DNA from: Thermogemmatispora tikiterensis
GTDB taxonomy: Bacteria; Chloroflexota; Ktedonobacteria; Ktedonobacterales; Ktedonobacteraceae
Reading direction: 5' to 3'
Assembly: GCF_003268475.1 (NCBI RefSeq)
Contig: NZ_MCIF01000002.1
Location: 2,276,259 to 2,340,258, forward strand
Length of the DNA: 64,000 nt
Shown here one piece after another: positions 61,810 to 64,000 of this stretch. The notes beneath the pieces are model-generated. The model was given only the letters and a program-made list of their open reading frames with translations, did no database searches and was not told where the DNA came from. Every line of letters begins with the position of its first letter. The stretch's first letter is position 1. The position numbers were made by a program, and so were the translations under genes.

Positions 61810-63636
61810 TCAGGTCCCCCGTCTCCTTGCTCGCGCTTGCTCCTCAAATGCCCGAATTTCCTGATGCAAACGACGAATGCGCTCCCGATAGGCATCTTCC
61901 GGTTGCCGCAGGTAGCCGGTTTTTTGGCGATCGCCCATGCTCACATGCCACTTGCGAAAGGCCAGGCCGATCTCCGCTTGATAAAGGGCTTTGACCCGTA
62001 ACCAATGCCTGAAACCGTACTGCCAGAGGGCCTTGCGCTCCTGACGCGTGCGCTGAAAGGAATGCTGCAGTAAGGCGTACTCATCGACTGTGACCACCCC
62101 ATTGCTCACCTCGGAGGCCAGAAATTCGCGAATGATTGCCGCCTCCTGGGCCAGGGAGCGGATCAGCAGATAGAGCAGCAGCATCTGAGCCAGGAAAGGG
62201 GGAATATAGTCACAGATAATCGTCACCAGAGCCAGCATGGCCACATGCGTATTGCCAGGATTAGCCTGAACCTCTATGCCCGCCTGAATGTCCACAAAAT
62301 CGAAAAAGCTGTGCAGCATGACGGCCATGATATAGCCCAGTAAGGGTGTGATCACCTGCTGCCAGCGCGAGCGCGTGTGGCGCGTGTAGCCAAGCATTGA
62401 GCCAAAGCAGGCGGTAAAGGTCGGATGCCCCAGCCAGCCTAGCACAACACGATAGATGATCAGAAAGACCAGCGAGTTGCGATAACCGGTGGCGAAATAG
62501 CTGAAGTTCTCCACCAGGGCGAAGCCAGCCCCGATCATGGCCGAGTAGACAATGCCGTCCGTGATATTGTCGAACTGGTCGCGCAGAACCAGAAAGAGCA
62601 GGAGCAGGCCCAGCCCTTTGACGGTCTCTTCAGTGAAACCGGCATTGAGACCCTGCAAGGCCGAGCGCAAAACCGTACTCGTACCCGGCGCCAGCAGGTT
62701 GAGAAGCACGCTATCGATCAGGCGCTCAATAAAAAAGGCGGTGGGGATGGCGATTACCATGCCCCAGAGAAAGGTAGCCAGACGAAGATACCACGGTTCG
62801 CGCTCGAAGCGATCAATGAAGTTGACGAGCAGCAAGGTCCCGAGCGCAGGAACGAGAGGAATAGTGAGGGCAGCCAGCAGACTGGAAGCCCCATTCTGAG
62901 TGAGGGCATTGATGCCGATGAAACTGTTGAGAATGAGGGTGATGAGGGCACAGATGGCGAGGATGCTGAGTCCGACACCGGCCATAAGCCAGCGTATCCG
63001 CCTCCCCAGCCGCGGCGAGAGGGCGAATTGCATGGTCACACCTGCTCCAAGCAGGCTCTCCTCCTCACTCTCCCTCTCGTCCCAGGGTCCACAGACTGCC
63101 GCCTCTTCGCCACCCGGCGGTAAGGTGGCTGGAAGGGGGTTGCCAGGTGCAGATAACACTGCCTGGGGCTGAGCGCTCGGCAGCAGCTGCGTGACTTGCT
63201 CAGCATAGCTAGCCCGAGCCTGCTCTCTCTGACTTTCGCTTCCTCCAACGACGGCCACATGGGGAGCCAGGAATTGGAGCATCGTGCTACCTAAGACGAT
63301 GAGGTCCTGCGAGCGCAGTGGGAAACGCACATGCGAGGGAATGGCCTGCCCATTGACCCGGATCACGTTGTGGGGTGTCAGATTGATAATGTACCAGCAG
63401 CCATCACTATCAAGCACCACACGCGCATGCTCCCGCGAGACCGAGAGATCCATCAAGACGATGTCGTTGCTGAGGGCCCGCCCAATGCTGGTTTCACGTC
63501 GTGTCAGCACATGCACTAGCTGCTCATCGGGCAGCCAGGCGGCAGGATAGGGCGTACGTATGGTCCAACCCCGCGTCGTCTGGGGTTGCAGGTGGGGCAT
63601 GCGCACCACCCGTAGCACACCATAGCTCTGGCTCAT
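61810..63636 (-). CDS. FHA domain fused to PrsW-type membrane protease
   Basis: A 608-residue protein. An FHA domain (about 45-115) has TSIGRALSNDIVLMDLSVSR, EHARV and INLTPHNVIRVNG, suited to binding phospho-threonine. After a linker, eight or so membrane helices (about 235-520) carry the PrsW family motifs: GFTEETVKGLGLLLLF (Glu pair), GFALVENFSYF, HPTFTACFGSMLGY and LHSFFDFVD. The last 90 residues are charged and cytoplasmic. PrsW proteases cut membrane proteins such as anti-sigma factors. Coupling to FHA suggests control by a Ser/Thr kinase. It is single and convergent with nothing near. Confidence 0.88.
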   Translation of the reverse strand: MSQSYGVLRVVRMPHLQPQTTRGWTIRTPYPAAWLPDEQLVHVLTRRETSIGRALSNDIVLMDLSVSREHARVVLDSDGCWYIINLTPHNVIRVNGQAIPSHVRFPLRSQDLIVLGSTMLQFLAPHVAVVGGSESQREQARASYAEQVTQLLPSAQPQAVLSAPGNPLPATLPPGGEEAAVCGPWDERESEEESLLGAGVTMQFALSPRLGRRIRWLMAGVGLSILAICALITLILNSFIGINALTQNGASSLLAALTIPLVPALGTLLLVNFIDRFEREPWYLRLATFLWGMVIAIPTAFFIERLIDSVLLNLLAPGTSTVLRSALQGLNAGFTEETVKGLGLLLLFLVLRDQFDNITDGIVYSAMIGAGFALVENFSYFATGYRNSLVFLIIYRVVLGWLGHPTFTACFGSMLGYTRHTRSRWQQVITPLLGYIMAVMLHSFFDFVDIQAGIEVQANPGNTHVAMLALVTIICDYIPPFLAQMLLLYLLIRSLAQEAAIIREFLASEVSNGVVTVDEYALLQHSFQRTRQERKALWQYGFRHWLRVKALYQAEIGLAFRKWHVSMGDRQKTGYLRQPEDAYRERIRRLHQEIRAFEEQARARRRGT

Positions 63637-64000
63637 TGTTCATATGTTCCTGCGGCGATAGCTGTGTTGATCGTCAGTACATACCCTACCTGTTCCCCAC
63701 GCACTACGCCTTGGACGCCCTGCACACCCAGCCCAGGCCGTGTCGCTGCTATATAATGGTAGCATAGAAAGCGCAGGGAGAGTAAGCCACCTGGCCGCAG
63801 GGGTGGCACTCCCGCCGCCCGCAGGGGTGGCACTCCCGCCGCGCGCAGACACCAGACTGTGAGCGGCGTAAGGGCCTATATTCAGTAAAGTGCTCCTCTT
63901 CCTAGAGAGGACGCACTCGCCCCATACCCATAGGCGTTTTGTACCCTACGCCACAGTAGAAGGCTAAATAGGCGAGAAGCCAGAGCTGTTGCCGTACTGT
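63637..64000. other. Right-edge intergenic region
   Basis: About 364 bases upstream of the FHA-PrsW gene to the window end. It includes an AT-rich spot (GCTATATAATGG near 63750-63762) that may belong to a promoter and the tandem repeat at 63796-63843. The short openings on either strand here have no recognisable content or ribosome site. Confidence 0.4.
63796..63843. repeat. Two tandem copies of a 24-base unit
   Basis: The unit CGCAGGGGTGGCACTCCC followed by GCCGC occurs at 63796-63819 and again at 63820-63843, with a single difference in the last base. It lies about 160 bases upstream of the FHA-PrsW start. It could be a simple duplication or a repeated binding site. Confidence 0.6.

Noticed and set aside
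63633..63852. Short minus-strand frames over the tandem repeat
   Set aside because: They encode Gly/Ala/Arg-rich sequence from the repeat, and the two alternatives overlap each other without start signals.

Overview
The window is a GC-rich bacterial chromosome segment with densely packed genes. Several features fit a Chloroflexota bacterium of the Ktedonobacteria/Thermogemmatispora kind: an Asp23/AmaP/DUF2273 cluster together with two-component systems, a DUF1800/DUF1501 pair, polyprenyl-phosphate sugar genes, a pyruvate-dehydrogenase type E1-E2 operon, and many one-of-a-kind membrane proteins. That assignment is inference from gene content; no rRNA or tRNA gene was seen to confirm it.

Layout. 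0-1.4 kb: a cut-off sensor kinase and its OmpR-type regulator. 2.0-5.4 kb: an envelope-stress type cluster (two Asp23/Gls24 proteins, AmaP-like, DUF2273) followed by an ECF sigma factor and its translationally coupled anti-sigma factor. 5.6-21.5 kb: MscS-like channel, soluble PAS histidine kinase, two SDR enzymes, an AGPS-like flavoprotein, a YtrA-type GntR regulator divergent from a CPBP protease across an unusual face-to-face promoter, a CHRD-like lipoprotein, a MarR-ClC operon, a YflT-type stress protein and a second two-component system.

22.4-26.2 kb is the most unusual region. It holds four genes recognisable as ancillary parts of type III CRISPR cyclic-oligoadenylate signalling: a P-loop protein carrying two Csx3-like repeats, a CARF protein with a LuxR-type helix-turn-helix, a Card1/Can2-like CARF nuclease, and Csx15. 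No cas10, cas1, cas2, cas6 or repeat-spacer array is visible anywhere in the window. A zinc-ribbon, Pro/Ser/Thr-rich membrane protein follows.

27.6-38.7 kb: YacP-like NYN protein; an envelope sugar operon (a DPPR-synthase-like UbiA gene broken in a G9 run, an UPF0104 flippase-like protein and a DPM1-like glycosyltransferase); Crp/Fnr regulator; Mrp ATPase fused to DUF1858; prephenate dehydratase; DUF983; a cytidylate-kinase-like protein and a LysR regulator. 38.8-41.6 kb: an acyl-CoA dehydrogenase, MaoC hydratase and CitE-like lyase set. 42-47 kb: a degenerate protein kinase, DUF3311 plus a sodium/solute symporter, and two small envelope or coiled-coil genes. 47.4-52.5 kb: DUF1501/DUF1800 pair and a GT-C glycosyltransferase.

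52.7-55.2 kb looks like an acquired island bounded by inverted IS-end-like sequences. It contains an IS256-type transposase relic, a secreted matrixin-like metalloprotease and a lipoprotein. 55.3-63.6 kb returns to core functions: a receiver-only regulator, an alpha/beta hydrolase, lipoyl synthase, E2, E1-beta and E1-alpha of a 2-oxoacid dehydrogenase, and an FHA-PrsW fusion membrane protease.
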